NCBI GenBank assembly: GCA_002729525.1
Contig: PBYI01000056.1
Span: forward strand, 62,001 to 126,000
DNA length: 64,000 nt
From: Nocardioides sp.
GTDB taxonomy: Bacteria > Actinomycetota > Actinomycetes > Propionibacteriales > Nocardioidaceae
Direction of reading: 5' to 3'
Below, one piece after another: positions 30,359 to 39,400 of this stretch; the stretch's first letter is position 1, and the number at the start of each line of letters is the position of its first letter. Under the pieces are notes generated by a model. That model saw only the letters and a program-made list of their open reading frames with translations. It was not told the DNA's origin and searched no databases. The position numbers were made by a program, and so were the translations under genes.

Positions 30359-32302
30359 CTACCGGGTCGGCACCACCAGCCGCGACGGGTACCTCTTCGA
30401 GGTGTGCACCGTCAGCGGCACCAGGTGCGAGGGCAGGTCCGGCACGGTCGAGAGCAGGTGCGGTACGTCGAAGGCCTGGATGCTCAGCCGCAGCCGGTGG
30501 CCCTTGCGGATCGCCGCGCCCGTCGGGAAGACCTCGACGTCGACCGGCACGACCGCGCCCGACGGCACGCGGCGCTTCGCCGACTCCGTGAACGGGTGGT
30601 ACGGCTGAATGACCTCGCCGTCGAGCCGACGGGTGCGCGACCGGTCGAGCGTGCGGTGCGCGAGCGTCTGCCAGCCGCCGGTGAGCCGGGTGACCCGACC
30701 GTTCGGCGCGACGTCCTCGACCGCCACCGACAGCATCCCGTCGCCGGCCGGCGTCGAGGTGTAGAGCCGGGCGTTGAGCGGGCCCTGCAGGCGCAGCGTG
30801 CGCTTCATCGGCGTGGTCTCGAAGACGACCCCGAGCTGGTCGTTGACCTGGTTGTCCTGCAGGCACGGGTTGTCGGCCCAGGCGGCGTTGAGCACGCCCG
30901 CGGTCCACTGGCTGGCCGAGCGGGTGCACAGCCCGCTGACCGGGACGGCTGGTACGACGGCGCGTCCGTTGCGGGCGCGGGCGTCGTTGCGCACCAGACC
31001 ACCGGTGCGACCGCCCGCGGCGGCGTCGCCCGACAGTCGGAACGTCGTCGCCGACAGGTCGCGGGCGACGTACTGGCCGCGACGGACCCAGCGTCCGGTG
31101 CCCTGCTCGTAGTAGGTGAAGGGCTTGACGTCCTTCAGCAGCCGGGCGTCCTCGCGCCCCTTCACGTAGCGGTCGAACCAGCGCAGCTGGAGCTCTGAGA
31201 GGCTGCCGTAGCCGGCGTCGCCGACCTCCGCACCGGACGAGCCCTCGAGGTGGTCCCACGGGCCGGTGATGATCCGGGTCGGCACGCCGTTCTTCCGCAG
31301 TCGCTCGAAGAGCAGCGGGGTGCCGCGCTGGAACAGGTCGAACTCGCCGCTCACCAGGAAGGTCGGCACGTCCACCCGGTCGATCACCTCGATCGGCGAG
31401 CGGGTGCGGTAGAACTCCCCGTCGTACGCAGCGTCGCCGCCGAGGATCGCGTCGGCCATCAGCGGCACGGTGAACGTGGTGGCGGTCTGGAGCCCGCCGA
31501 GCAGCCAGGCGAACCCGTGCTCGGGCTCCTCCAGCCCGTACGCCGGCGGGATCAGGCCGGTGCCGGTCACCAGGCCCAGCCACAGCGGGATGAAGCCGAC
31601 GTCGATCTGGCCGCCGCTGGCCACCACGTCGCGGTAGACGTCGGCCGCCGGCACCTGCGGGAAGATCGCCTTGAGGCCCTTCGGGCGCTGCGCGGCGGTG
31701 AAGATCTGGTTGATGCCCATGTACGACGGCCCGGCCATGCCGAACCGGCCGTTGCTCCACGACTGGCGCCGTGCCCAGGCCAGCACCTGCTTGCCATCGA
31801 CCGCCTCCCGCCGGCTGAACGCCTTCCAGACGCCCTCGGAGGCGCCGGTGCCGCGGGCGTCGACGTACAGCTGGTTGTAGCCGCGCCGCACCAGGTAGTC
31901 GGCGGTCGGGCCGGCGAGCCCGCCGCCGCCCGCGATGACGGTCTTGTTGTACGCCGTGATGGTCACGATCGTCGGCAGCGGACGGCGTACGACGCTGCCG
32001 TCGGCGCGGGTCGGCCGCACCAGGTCGGCGCGGAGCGTGACGCCGTCGCTCATCGGCACCGCGAGGTCGGTCGTGGTGGCCGTCCCGGCGAACTGCGCCC
32101 TGCGGGGCGTCCAGCCGTCGCGTCGTCGGGCGGGCGTCGACGTGGGGGCGGCGCTGGTCGCTGGGGCAGCGGTGGTGACCGGGGCCGCGGTGACGGGTGC
32201 GGCGGGGGCCGCCTCGGCGCCGGAGGGGAGTGCGGCCGCGAGACCGAGCGCGAGGGCGCCGGCGGTCGCGGCGGCGAGGGGACGGAGGGAGCGGTAGAGC
32301 AT
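30359..32302 (-). CDS. Secreted S15/CocE-type X-Pro dipeptidyl-peptidase or esterase
   Basis: A protein of 647 residues. A signal peptide (MLYRSLRPLAAATAGALAL, cleaved near AEAAPAAP) is followed by a Pro/Thr/Ala linker. The alpha/beta-hydrolase part has VPMSDGVTLRADLVRP, FGMAGPSYMGINQ with the nucleophile Ser, LVSGEFDLFQRG with the Asp, and ITGPWDHLEGSSG with the His. A C-terminal jelly-roll domain (LRLQGPLNARLYTSTPAGDG) completes the family layout. Substrates could be peptides with penultimate Pro or esters. The ATG at 32302 is chosen because the signal peptide starts there. It is convergent with the siderophore gene. Confidence 0.88.
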   Translation of the reverse strand: MLYRSLRPLAAATAGALALGLAAALPSGAEAAPAAPVTAAPVTTAAPATSAAPTSTPARRRDGWTPRRAQFAGTATTTDLAVPMSDGVTLRADLVRPTRADGSVVRRPLPTIVTITAYNKTVIAGGGGLAGPTADYLVRRGYNQLYVDARGTGASEGVWKAFSRREAVDGKQVLAWARRQSWSNGRFGMAGPSYMGINQIFTAAQRPKGLKAIFPQVPAADVYRDVVASGGQIDVGFIPLWLGLVTGTGLIPPAYGLEEPEHGFAWLLGGLQTATTFTVPLMADAILGGDAAYDGEFYRTRSPIEVIDRVDVPTFLVSGEFDLFQRGTPLLFERLRKNGVPTRIITGPWDHLEGSSGAEVGDAGYGSLSELQLRWFDRYVKGREDARLLKDVKPFTYYEQGTGRWVRRGQYVARDLSATTFRLSGDAAAGGRTGGLVRNDARARNGRAVVPAVPVSGLCTRSASQWTAGVLNAAWADNPCLQDNQVNDQLGVVFETTPMKRTLRLQGPLNARLYTSTPAGDGMLSVAVEDVAPNGRVTRLTGGWQTLAHRTLDRSRTRRLDGEVIQPYHPFTESAKRRVPSGAVVPVDVEVFPTGAAIRKGHRLRLSIQAFDVPHLLSTVPDLPSHLVPLTVHTSKRYPSRLVVPTR

Positions 32303-32319
32303 GTTGGCATGGTGCCAAC
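32303..32319. promoter_or_regulatory. Perfect inverted repeat at the peptidase start codon
   Basis: GTTGGCA (32303-32309), TGG, TGCCAAC (32313-32319): 7-bp perfect arms directly upstream of the ATG at 32302. In RNA it would pair just before the start codon, where a ribosome binding site is missing; in DNA it could be an operator. Confidence 0.5.
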
Positions 32320-32387
32320 TCGTCGGTAACAAGGGAAGGGCCGTCTCAGCTGGTCGAGGTGGGGAAGAGCCGCTCGAACACCTGACC

Positions 32388-32543
32388 TCAGGCGTCGAGG
32401 CGGTCGGCGGCGGCGCGGAGCCGCTGGGCGGCCCGGTGGCGGCGCAGCGCCCGGGTGGTACGCCGGTCGGCGCTGACGGGGCGGGTGCGCTCGGCGATCC
32501 GGGCGGCGGCGACGGCGGGCTGGAGGTCGGGGTGGTGGCTCAT
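32388..32543 (-). CDS. Small basic Ala/Arg-rich protein, 51 residues
   Basis: A protein of 51 residues starting MSHHPDLQPAVAAARIAERT and ending with a helix RRHRAAQRLRAAADRLDA. It has many Arg and Ala and probably forms one or two amphipathic helices. The start ATG at 32543 is preceded by CCAGGAGCACGCC, a good ribosome binding site. It follows the DUF4097-type gene on the same strand and may be co-transcribed with it. No function is known. Confidence 0.55.
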   Translation of the reverse strand: MSHHPDLQPAVAAARIAERTRPVSADRRTTRALRRHRAAQRLRAAADRLDA

Positions 32544-32627
32544 GGCGTGCTCCTGGTCTGTAGCGGGGAAGGTGTGGCGTGGCGAGGGGTGTGGCAGGCG
32601 TGTACCGGGAAAGGGGGAGTCGGGGAC

Positions 32628-33449
32628 TCAGACCTGCTGGAGGGCGACGTCGCCGCTCACGGTCGTGACGTGGAGCTCGACGTACGGCTGCCCCTCCTCG
32701 GGGGCGCCGGTGCTGTCGAGGCCGGAGTGGAGGCGGCCGGTGAGGGTCGAGACGTCGGTCCAGACGGGGGTGCCCGCGGGGATGCCGACCCAGACGGTGC
32801 TGGAGGCGCCCTTGACCTTGACGGTGCCCTGCTCCGCCCGACGCAGCGCGAGGCTGCCCGAGCCGGAGGTCAGGCTGACGTCGCCGGTGGCGTGGTGGAC
32901 CTCGAGGTCGCCGGAGCCGGTCTTGACGACGAGCGGGGCGAGGGCGTCGCGCACCTGGACGTCGCCGGACCCGGTCGACACGACGGTCGGCCCGTCGACG
33001 GTCTCCAGCAGCACGTCGCCGGAGCCGCATTTGATCTTGGCCGGCGCGAGCAGGTGGCGGGTGTGCACGTCGCCGGAGCCGGTCTCGATCGAGCTCGCGC
33101 CCTCGAGGGTGTCGATCTCGACGTCGCCGGACCCCGAGCGCACCTCGGTGCGGCCGAGCGCGCCGTCGCAGTCGAGGTCGGCGCTGCCGAGCCGGGCGAC
33201 CAGGGTCGACGAGCGCGGCAGGGTCACCACGACCTCCAGGTCGTGGTTGCGCGCCATGAAGCCGGCCTGCTTCGGGGCGCGGACGAAGAGCGTGCGTCCG
33301 TCGAAGCCGACCTCGACGTCCTCCTCGTCCGGTCCGTCGAGGGTCACGGTGGTCTCGGTGGTGTCGGTGGCGATGACCCGGACGACGCCGCGCGGGTTGT
33401 CGACGTGCAGGTCGACGGGCTCGTGGGTCTCGAAGGCTTCGTCGCGCAT
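32628..33449 (-). CDS. DUF4097-family beta-strand repeat protein
   Basis: A protein of 273 residues built as a right-handed beta helix or sheet of short repeats. The repeating unit contains SGSGDVEID, ETGSGDVHT, KCGSGDVLL, STGSGDVQV, KTGSGDLEV, one about every 20 residues, which is the DUF4097 pattern. The N-terminal part has LHVDNPRGVVRVIATDTTET. No signal peptide is present. The family occurs near membrane or regulatory genes and may bind ligands at the cell surface, but its role is unknown. It lies between a ribbon-helix-helix gene and the small basic protein, all on the minus strand. Confidence 0.8.
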   Translation of the reverse strand: MRDEAFETHEPVDLHVDNPRGVVRVIATDTTETTVTLDGPDEEDVEVGFDGRTLFVRAPKQAGFMARNHDLEVVVTLPRSSTLVARLGSADLDCDGALGRTEVRSGSGDVEIDTLEGASSIETGSGDVHTRHLLAPAKIKCGSGDVLLETVDGPTVVSTGSGDVQVRDALAPLVVKTGSGDLEVHHATGDVSLTSGSGSLALRRAEQGTVKVKGASSTVWVGIPAGTPVWTDVSTLTGRLHSGLDSTGAPEEGQPYVELHVTTVSGDVALQQV

Positions 33450-33576
33450 GGAGTGCTCCTGGTGAGGTGTGATGCCGGTCGGACCGGCGTCAGGGTGTGC
33501 TCGGCCGCGGTCCCGGCCGGATGGCCGGACCGTGCGGGTGGCGGGTGGGGAGTGGTGTGGAGGGTGGGTGGGCGGG

Positions 33577-34128
33577 TCAGACCCAGCCGTTCATCCGCCG
33601 TCCGGACCGGCGGCCGCCGAAGGGGAAGCCGTCGCCGAAGGGGATGGAGGACAGGTCGACGTTGACGTTGATGCCGCCCTGCTGGGTGGCGGCGCGGATG
33701 ACGTTGACGAGCCAGGTGTTGACCGACTGGCCGGCCTCGGCGGCGGCGTCCTCGGCGCGGGACTTGACCGACTCGGGGAGGCGGAGGGTGATCCGGGCGG
33801 TCGCGCCGGCCTCGACGTCGTCGTCGGCGCCCGGCGGAGCCGGCGGCGCGGGAGGTGCGGGTGCGGCGGGCGGCTCGGGGGCGACGGGGGCTGCGTCGAC
33901 GACGAAGGCGAGCTCGCGCCCGTCGAGACGTACGTCGACGCCACCGGCGGGCATCTCGGCGGTGATCTCGGCGCAGGCCTGGCTGATCGCCTCCATCAGG
34001 GCCAGCCGGGTCGCCGGGTCGAGGGCGAAGCCGAGCCGCTCGGCGGCCGACCGCAGCTCCTCGCCGCCGCTCTCGGCGGCGGCCTGGAGGTCGCGGCGGA
34101 GGTGCTCGACGTACGGCGTGACGTCCAT
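33577..34128 (-). CDS. Ribbon-helix-helix protein, probable autorepressor
   Basis: A protein of 183 residues. The N-terminal 90 residues are helical (MDVTPYVEHLRRDLQAAAES; RLALMEAISQACAEITAEMP). A Pro/Ala linker (APEPPAAPAPPAPPAPP) follows, then the ribbon-helix-helix ARITLRLPESVKSRAEDAAA, followed by EAGQSVNTWLVNVIRAAT. The tail is Gly/Arg-rich. Arc/HicB-like proteins of this kind repress their own promoter, and two matching palindromes lie just upstream (34140-34190). No toxin gene is next to it. The ATG at 34128 is chosen over an upstream ATG at 34137 because the domain begins there. Confidence 0.7.
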   Translation of the reverse strand: MDVTPYVEHLRRDLQAAAESGGEELRSAAERLGFALDPATRLALMEAISQACAEITAEMPAGGVDVRLDGRELAFVVDAAPVAPEPPAAPAPPAPPAPPGADDDVEAGATARITLRLPESVKSRAEDAAAEAGQSVNTWLVNVIRAATQQGGINVNVDLSSIPFGDGFPFGGRRSGRRMNGWV

Positions 34129-34139
34129 GTGCACCACTC

Positions 34140-34190
34140 TGACATCACTGTGATGTCACGTCAAGCGTCATATGACATCACGTGGTGTCA
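34140..34190. promoter_or_regulatory. Twin operator palindromes upstream of the ribbon-helix-helix gene
   Basis: TGACATCA-CTG-TGATGTCA (34140-34158) is a perfect inverted repeat. A second, TGACATCA-CG-TGGTGTCA (34173-34190), has one mismatch. Their starts are 33 bp apart, about three helical turns, so both would face the same side of the DNA. They lie between the divergent ribbon-helix-helix and symporter genes. Confidence 0.65.
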
Positions 34191-34357
34191 CGCGTGCTGT
34201 CGCGGTCGGCTCGAGGGCTCGCGCGTGTCCGTGACGTGACGTTCGTTGCTCTGTGCATCTATCTGCCCGGTGGGGTGAGTCGGCGTCTCCGAGGCCGGAC
34301 GTAGCGTTCACCAGTTGGCCCGGTCCCGGGTCCGACGCCCTGACGGAAAGGACGGGA

Positions 34358-36115
34358 ATGAGCTCCCACCTGGCCTCGTCGGTGCTGCCGCTGGCCACCG
34401 ACACGATCATCGACGCGAACCTCGTCGACTACCTGGTCGTGGCCCTCTACTTCGTGTTCGTCCTCGGGATCGGCATCGTGGCCAGGCGCCAGGTCTCCGA
34501 CTCCGTGGACTTCTTCCTCTCGGGCCGCTCCCTGCCGGCGTGGGTGACCGGCCTGGCGTTCGTCTCGGCGAACCTCGGCGCGGTCGAGATCATGGGCATG
34601 TCCGCCAACGGCGCCCAGTTCGGTCTCCCCGCGGTCCACTACTTCTGGATCGGCGCGATCCCCGCGATGCTCTTCCTGGGCGTCGTGATGATGCCCTTCT
34701 ACTACGGCTCGAAGGTCCGCTCGGTGCCGGAGTTCATGCTCCGGCGCTTCGGCCCCGGCGCACACCTGGTCAACTCGATCTCGTTCGCGGTGGCCCAGCT
34801 GCTCATCGCCGGGATCAACCTCTACCTGCTCGGCACGATCATCCAGGCGATGCTCGGCTGGCAGCTGTGGGTGGCGCTCCTGGTCGCCGCGGTCATCGTG
34901 CTGAGCTACATCACCCTCGGCGGCCTGTCGGCCGCGATCTACAACGAGGTGCTCCAGTTCTTCGTGATCGTCGCGGCGCTCACCCCGCTGACGATCCTGG
35001 GCCTGCAGAAGGTCGGCGGCTGGAGCGGCCTGAAGGACCAGATCACCCAGGCCGCGAGCAGCAACCCCGACGGGCCGACCGCCGCCGAGCAGCTCAACTC
35101 CTGGCCCGGCACAGCCCTGACCGGCTTCGGCTCGGACTTCTGGTCCGTCGTCGGCATCGTGCTCGGACTCGGCTTCGTGCTCTCCTTCGGCTACTGGACG
35201 ACCAACTTCGTCGAGGTGCAGCGCGCCATGGCCACCAACTCGATCTCCTCGGCCCGCAAGACCCCGATCATCGGCGCCTACCCGAAGATCCTCATCCCGT
35301 TCATCACGATCATCCCCGGCATGATCGCCGCGGTCGCGGTCAACGAGATCGCCCAGGTGAAGGCCGGCGAGGCCGTCTCCGGCGGCGCGGAGGGCTCGGT
35401 GTCCTACAACGACGCGCTGCTCTACCTGATGCGTGACCTGCTGCCCAACGGCCTGCTCGGCGTCGCGATCGCCGGACTGCTCGCGGCCTTCATGGCGGGC
35501 ATGGCGGCCAACGTGTCGGCGTTCAACACCGTCTTCAGCTTCGACCTCTGGGAGCGGTACGTCGTCAAGGACAAGCCCGACGGCTACTACCTGCGCGTCG
35601 GCCGGGTCGCGACCCTGGCCGCGACGATCATCGCCATCGGCACCGCGGGCTTCGCGGCGAACTTCTCGAACATCATGGACTACCTCCAGACGCTGTTCGG
35701 GTTCTTCAACGCCCCGCTGTTCGCGACGTTCATCCTCGGCATGTTCTGGAAGCGGATGACCGCGACCGCGGGCTGGGTCGGCCTGGTGGCCGGCACGCTC
35801 TCGGCGGTCCTCGTCGCCTTCCTGTCGGAGGGCACGCTGGGCGGTCTGAGCATCGGCGTGCTGCCGCTCAGCGGCCAGGGCGCGTCCTTCGTCGCCGCCG
35901 GTACGGCGTTCGCCGTCGACATCGTGCTCAGCGTCGCGGTCTCGCTGGTGACCGAGCCGAAGCCCGAGGGCTCGCTGCGCGGTCTGGTCTACTCCGAGAC
36001 CCCGCGCGAGGAGCTGGTCGACCCGAAGGAGAAGACGCTGCCGTGGTACCAGCGGACCATCCCGCTGGCGTCCATCGCCCTCGTCATCGTCGTCGCCCTC
36101 AACTTCGCATTCTGA
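34358..36115 (+). CDS. Sodium:solute symporter (SSS family)
   Basis: A membrane protein of 585 residues with about 13-14 hydrophobic segments. Family blocks are FFLSGRSLPAWVTGLAFVSA, MLRRFGPGAHLVNSISFAVA, LGGLSAAIYNEVLQFFVIVA and AALLAAFMAGMAANVSAFNT-like LLAAFMAGMAANVSAFNT, then LFGFFNAPLFATFILGMFW. It would import a sugar, acid or amino acid together with sodium; the substrate cannot be read from the sequence. The ATG at 34358 follows GGAAAGGACGGGA. The next gene, 19 bases downstream, encodes a small two-segment membrane protein and is probably co-transcribed. Confidence 0.92.
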   Translation: MSSHLASSVLPLATDTIIDANLVDYLVVALYFVFVLGIGIVARRQVSDSVDFFLSGRSLPAWVTGLAFVSANLGAVEIMGMSANGAQFGLPAVHYFWIGAIPAMLFLGVVMMPFYYGSKVRSVPEFMLRRFGPGAHLVNSISFAVAQLLIAGINLYLLGTIIQAMLGWQLWVALLVAAVIVLSYITLGGLSAAIYNEVLQFFVIVAALTPLTILGLQKVGGWSGLKDQITQAASSNPDGPTAAEQLNSWPGTALTGFGSDFWSVVGIVLGLGFVLSFGYWTTNFVEVQRAMATNSISSARKTPIIGAYPKILIPFITIIPGMIAAVAVNEIAQVKAGEAVSGGAEGSVSYNDALLYLMRDLLPNGLLGVAIAGLLAAFMAGMAANVSAFNTVFSFDLWERYVVKDKPDGYYLRVGRVATLAATIIAIGTAGFAANFSNIMDYLQTLFGFFNAPLFATFILGMFWKRMTATAGWVGLVAGTLSAVLVAFLSEGTLGGLSIGVLPLSGQGASFVAAGTAFAVDIVLSVAVSLVTEPKPEGSLRGLVYSETPREELVDPKEKTLPWYQRTIPLASIALVIVVALNFAF

Positions 36116-36134
36116 CCCGGGAAGGAGAACACTC

Positions 36135-36371
36135 ATGGCCGAGAAGCACACCGCCGGACTGTTCGACATCCGTACCGTCATCGGGGCCCTCCTGGGCCTC
36201 TACGGCGTCATCCTGCTCATCACCCGTCTCGTCGCCGGCGACGCGGGTGGCGAGAACTCCGACCCGGAGAACGCCAACCTCTGGATGGGTCTCGTCCTAC
36301 TGGTCGTCGGCCTCGCCTTCCTCTTCTGGGCGCGCGTGCGCCCGGTCGTGGTCGAGGAGGACGAGGAGTAG
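36135..36371 (+). CDS. Small two-segment membrane protein downstream of the symporter
   Basis: A protein of 78 residues. Two hydrophobic segments, VIGALLGLYGVILLITRLVA and ANLWMGLVLLVVGLAFLFWA, are joined by a short polar loop (GDAGGENSDPE) and end in an acidic tail (VVVEEDEE). The start ATG at 36135 follows GGGAAGGAGAACACTC, a strong ribosome binding site. Small membrane proteins often accompany symporters of this type in actinobacteria, perhaps as accessory subunits. Function not established. Confidence 0.75.
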   Translation: MAEKHTAGLFDIRTVIGALLGLYGVILLITRLVAGDAGGENSDPENANLWMGLVLLVVGLAFLFWARVRPVVVEEDEE

Positions 36372-36378
36372 GACCACC

Positions 36379-36401
36379 GCGTACGCCGCTCCGGCGTACG
36401 C
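36379..36401 (+). terminator. Hairpin behind the symporter operon
   Basis: GCGTACGCC (36379-36387) pairs with GGCGTACGC (36393-36401) around GCTCC, a perfect 9-bp stem eight bases behind the small membrane protein gene. Confidence 0.6.
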
Positions 36402-36415
36402 CTGGCACACCCGAA

Positions 36416-36459
36416 CGCAGCAGCGGCCGGGACCCGATCGGGTCCCGGCCGCTGCTGCG
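36416..36459. terminator. 44-base perfect palindrome, bidirectional terminator
   Basis: A perfect palindrome with 22-base arms (starting CGCAGCAGCGGCCGGGACC) lies between the convergent symporter operon and the iron-sulfur protein gene. It would form a very stable hairpin on either strand and serve both transcripts. There is no T run, as is usual in this group. Confidence 0.75.
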
Positions 36460-36487
36460 TGTGGTGCCGGGTGCCGCCCGCTCGACC

Positions 36488-39400
36488 TCAGAGGTCGAAG
36501 AGCGACTCCGCGTCGTCGATGTCGGCGTCGCGGCGCGGCTCGTGCGTCGCGCCGGACGAGACGGGTGCCTCGGCGGCCGGCTCCGCGGGCTCGGGCTCGC
36601 TGGCCTCCGGCTCGGGCTCGGGGGCAGCCTCGGCCCGGGGCTCCGGTGCCGCCTCCGGCTCGGGAGCGGGCTCGGCCTCAGCAGCCTCCGGCTCGGCAGC
36701 GGCCTCGGGCTCGGGGGTCGCCGCCGGGGCCGGTGCAGCCGGTGCGGAGGCGATCGCGCCCTCGGGCGCCTCGAGGTCGAACAGCGAGTCGAGCTCGTCG
36801 AGGTCGACGCCGGTCAGCGGCTGGCTGGCCGTGCCGGACGACGCTGCGGGGGCCGCCGCGCGCCCTGCGGGCTCTGCTGTCGGCTCGTCCTCGTCGAGCG
36901 TGGGCGTCGCCGGCTCGGGCTCCGCCTCCGGCTCGGGCTCCGGCTGGGGGTCGGCAGCCGCGGCCGGCTCCTCGGCCGGCTCCTCGGCCGGCTCCTCGGC
37001 CGGCGGGGCGGGTGCCGCCGCCGCGGGCTCGGGAGCGGCGATGTCGAAGAGCGACCCCGCGGACCCGATGTCGGCCTGGGGCTCGGACGCCGGCGCGGCG
37101 GCCGGTGCGGCCTTCGCCTCGGCAGCCTCCGGCGCCTCGGCCTTCTCGGCCGGGGCCTCGCTCTTCGCAGGCTCGGCCGGCTCCTCCGCGGCCGGCGCAG
37201 GCTCGTCGGCCGCGATGTCGAACAGCGACCCGCCCGACCCGAGGTCGGCCGACGGTGTCGGGTCCGCAGTCTTCTCGGGCTGAGCAGCCTCGGCAGCCGC
37301 GGCGGGCCCGTCGGCGGGCGCCTCCTCGGCCGCCGGGGCGGCAGGCTCGTCGCCACCGATGTCGAAGAGCGACCCGCCCTCGGCCGGCTCGGCCTTCACG
37401 GGCTCGGTCTTCGTCTCGGTCTTCGCCTCGCTCTTCGCCTCGCTCTTCGCCTCCGGCTCGGCCGGTTCGGCAGCGTCGTCGGACCCGCCGACGTCGAACA
37501 GCGAGCCGCCGTCCGACTCCGGCTTGGCGGCCTTCGCCTCCTCGGCGGGGGCCTTCTCCTCGGTCGCGGTCGCCGGTGCGTCGTCGTCGCCGAACATCGA
37601 CGACGGGTCGTCGAACATGGACCCACCGCCCGAGGCCTTGGCGGCCGGACCGGCATCGGCGGTCTCGGTGACGGTGTCGCCGGTGTCGGTGACGTCGCCG
37701 GCCTCCGGCTCGGCCTTCGTCGCGACGTCGTCTGCCTCGTCAGCCCCGTCGGAGCCCCCGGACCCGCCGGAGCCGGCCTTCGCGGTCGCGCCGGCAGCAC
37801 CCGCCTTCGCGGCGGCCTCCTTGACCTCCTTGCTCTCCGGCACGGCCGGGGCGCCCTCGCCGGGCTTGAGCTTGGTGGCCTGCTCGCCCTTGACCGACGC
37901 CAGCAGCATCTGCGCGACGTCGAGGACCTCGACCTCCTCGCGGGCCTCGCCCTTGGACTGCTGCATGGTGAGTCCGTCGGAGAGCATCACGCGGCAGAAC
38001 GGGCAGCCGACGGCGATCTGGTCGGCACCGGTGCCGACGGCCTCCTGGGTGCGGTTGATGTTGATCCGCTCGCCGAGCTTCTCCTCCATCCACATGCGCG
38101 CGCCGCCGGCGCCGCAGCAGAACGACCGCTCGCTGTTGCGCTCCATCTCGGCGAACTCGGCGCCCGGGAGCACCTGGAGCAGCTCGCGCGGCGGCGAGTA
38201 GACGCCGTTGTGGCGACCGATGTAGCAGGGGTCGTGGTAGGTGATCGAGCGCTTGTGGGCGCCCGCGCCGTCCTTGACCGGGGTCAGCTTGCCCTCGCGG
38301 ACGAGGCGGTTCAGCAGCTGGGTGTGGTGCACGACCTCCAGCTCGACGCCGAACTCCTTGTACTCGTTCTTGAGCGTGTTGAAGCAGTGGGCACAGGTCG
38401 AGACGACCTTCTTGACCTTGTACTCGTTGAACGTCTCGACGTTCTGCTGAGCCAGGCCCTGGAAGACGAACTCGTTGCCCGCGCGGCGGGCGGGGTCACC
38501 GGTGCAGGTCTCGCCGTTGCCGAGGACGCCGAAGCTGACGCCGGCCATGTCGAGCAGCTCGGCGACCGCGCGGGTCGTCTTCTTGGCGCGGTCCTCGTAG
38601 GCGCCGGCGCAGCCGACCCAGAAGAGCCAGTCGACCTCGTCGAGCGACTCGACGTCCTCGCCGACGACCTTGACGTCGAAGGGCAGGTCCTTGGCCCAGT
38701 CCATCCGCGCGGAGGCGGACATGTTCCACGGGTTGCCCTTGTTCTCCAGGCCCTTGAAGAGGCCGTTGAGCTCGGCGGGGAAGTTGGCCTCGACCAGGAT
38801 CTGGTGGCGGCGCATGTCGATGATGTGGTCGACGTGCTCGATGTCGACCGGGCACTGCTGCACGCAGGCGCCGCACGAGGTGCAGTTCCACAGCACCTCG
38901 TCGTCGATGACGGCGGCGCCGTTGGACGGGTTGTAGAACCACTCGCCGTCCTCGAGGCCGTCCATCCGGCCCTCGGTCGTGCCGACCAGCGGCTTGGCCA
39001 CCTCGGTGGCCAGCGCCGTGTCGCCGGCGAGCATCGCCTCGCGCTTGGACTCCGGGGCGTTGAGGTAGGGCGCCTTGGCGTAGGCGTGGTCGCGCATCGC
39101 GGTGATGAGCAGCTTGGGCGAGAGCGGCTTCTCGGTGTTCCAGGCCGGGCACTGCGACTGGCAGCGGCCGCACTCGGTGCAGGTCGTGAAGTCGAGGATG
39201 CCCTTCCAGGCGAAGTCCTCGACGGCGCCGACGCCGAGCTTGGCGTCCTCGTCGAGGTCCTCGATGTCGTCGAGGGAGACCCGCTGGCCGCCGCTGGTGA
39301 GCGGCTTGGCGGCACCCAGCGCGGTCGTCGCGCCGTCGGTGTCGCGGCCGGTCGACTCGCGCTTGAAGTAGATGTTGAACCACGCGGTGAACCGGTGCCA

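Noticed and set aside
33577..34128. Toxin-antitoxin pair based on the ribbon-helix-helix protein
   Set aside because: No small toxin-like gene lies beside it; its neighbours are a DUF4097-type protein and a divergent symporter.
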